A stretch of 5,198 nt of DNA, from NCBI GenBank assembly GCA_023247575.1, contig JAHFGE010000012.1:16634-21831 (forward strand), given 5' to 3'. Shown one piece after another: positions 5,101-5,198 of the stretch (position 1 is the first letter of the stretch; every line of letters begins with the position of its first letter). The notes beneath the pieces are model-generated. The model saw only the letters and a program-made list of their open reading frames with translations. It was not told the origin of the DNA and ran no database searches. Made by a program: the position numbers and the translations under genes. This DNA is from Candidatus Omnitrophota bacterium (GTDB lineage: Bacteria; Omnitrophota; Gorgyraeia; Zapsychrales; Fredricksoniimonadaceae).

Positions 5101-5198
5101 TACAACTCCGGGCGTGCAATTGATTTCTCCGCCACCCCATCATGATATTTATTCTATTGAGGATTTAGCTCAATTAATCCATGATTTAAAAAACGCTA
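2141..5198 (+). CDS. gltB: Glutamate synthase large (alpha) subunit, 3' partial
   Basis: From the ATG at 2141 the frame stays open for 1019 codons to the right edge; full-length GltB is about 1500 residues. It makes glutamate from glutamine and 2-oxoglutarate. The N-terminal class II glutaminase begins after a 23-residue propeptide at FDACGVGFV, where C24 is the predicted catalytic N-terminal cysteine after cleavage. RYSTNT (R236), HNGEINTLRGN (N257, G258), GSDTATFDN (297-305) and DRNGLRP (372-378) complete that domain. The central domain shows GSMGTDTPLAVLSQRP and QVTNPPIDAIREE (from 527). The FMN synthase domain starts near 880 with GAMSYGSISKEAHE, then KMAQGAKPGEGGQLPG (960-975, lining the ammonia tunnel and flavin site) and SPPPHHDIYSIEDLAQLI. 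No frameshift or missing key residue was seen. The 3Fe-4S cysteines and C-terminal GXGXG domain lie off the window, as would the usual partner gltD. The start is fixed by an in-frame TGA at 2117 with no other ATG between, yet no Shine-Dalgarno is close; GAGAAG at 2118-2123 is 17 bases away. Confidence 0.97.
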   Translation, partial: MEKKFLIDPRQQGLFDPQVEFDACGVGFVVNVKNRKSHDIIRNGIQILENLTHRGACGCDPETGDGAGILMQMPDTFLRREMAKQDVTLPPLGDYGAGMVFLPRDSSERNIMEEWTEHIIHEEGQRLLGWRQVPHDPSKVGKMARSVIPEFKQLFIGRGKDTRPEDFDRKLYVIRKRLWSKVQSSTLIYRNYYYFCSLNSKTIIYKGQLMSEQLDRFFTDLSDPAMVSAIALVHSRYSTNTFPTWALAHPYRMIAHNGEINTLRGNINWMHAREKQFVSKAFGNDLEKVMPIVVPLGSDTATFDNALEMLVLSGRSLPHAMMMMIPEAWSGHQEMDKAKRAFYEYHSCLMEPWDGPASIAFCDGRYVGAVLDRNGLRPSRFLVTKDDLVIMASEAGVLPVAPDNIVKKGRLQPGKMFLVDTQEGRIIDDRQLKEFYAARQPYAQWLKENVVDLRTLPKPKKVHGLNQKTLLERQRAFGYTYEDLEIILTPMVHGDEAVGSMGTDTPLAVLSQRPQLLYNYFKQLFAQVTNPPIDAIREEIIMAEDMMLGPEGNLLEETPAHCHRLWIQRPILTNEELEKIAHVNRGSLKSETLPILFNKPEGVEGLEKALGNLFKKADQAIEEGYSILILSDRGINAKKVPIPSLLACAGLHHHLIRQGTRTKVSFVVESGEARELHHYATLIGYGANAINPYLVFETMEDLILQNKFEDPVTFKDAEKNYLKACHKGLYKIISKMGISTIQSYCGAQIFEAVGLGPELIDKYFTATPSRIGGIDLKTVALETLKRHEDSYAPQPVSDHMLEQGGEYYWRQQGEYHQLNPQTIALLQHAVRSSDYKIYKVYAKLVNEQNKQIANIRGLLKFKKGHSIPLSEVEPASEIVKRFATGAMSYGSISKEAHETLAIAMNRLGGFSNTGEGGEDSVRFKKDPNGDWRRSRIKQVAQGRFGVTIEYLVNADQLQIKMAQGAKPGEGGQLPGHKVSKEIAATRHTTPGVQLISPPPHHDIYSIEDLAQLIHDLKNA

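Overview
The window is bacterial DNA carrying three genes, all on the + strand: a polyprenol-phosphate-type family 2 glycosyltransferase cut by the left edge (1-668), a stand-alone DUF3800 protein (819-1574), and the first two thirds of gltB, the glutamate synthase large subunit, cut by the right edge (2141-5198). GltB implies ammonia assimilation through the glutamine synthetase/glutamate synthase cycle. The phylum cannot be fixed from this sequence. The DUF3800 gene has a good Shine-Dalgarno site, whereas gltB has none close to its only possible ATG.

Left part (1-818): the glycosyltransferase ends at 668. The 150-base gap after it holds a candidate extended -10 promoter (712-740), a small hairpin followed by Ts (747-766), two copies of TTCCCCA able to pair with the downstream Shine-Dalgarno, and an 8-base tandem repeat just before the ribosome site.

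Middle part (819-2140): the DUF3800 gene is clearly more AT-rich than the genes on either side (hand counts of 60-base samples: about 27-33% GC inside it, 42% in the glycosyltransferase, 53% in gltB), so it is probably an acquired insert. After it come 566 bases without a convincing gene but with much structure: a hairpin touching the DUF3800 stop codon, a consensus-like promoter on the minus strand firing into that hairpin, a 15-base tandem repeat directly upstream of that promoter, a 17-bp two-part hairpin at 1720-1771, a rho-independent terminator at 1794-1826 and a second AT-rich terminator-like hairpin at 1891-1921. The last 200 bases are the gltB leader, with a perfect 12-bp palindrome over a candidate -35 box.

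Right part (2141-5198): gltB is open and intact through its glutaminase domain, central domain and the start of the FMN-binding synthase domain. The iron-sulfur cysteines, the C-terminal beta-helix domain and any gltD lie beyond the window.

The three genes show no functional link. The best candidate for something undescribed is the DUF3800 gene with its own leader and structured, antisense-promoter-bearing 3' region. That is a hypothesis from motifs read by eye, not a demonstrated system.
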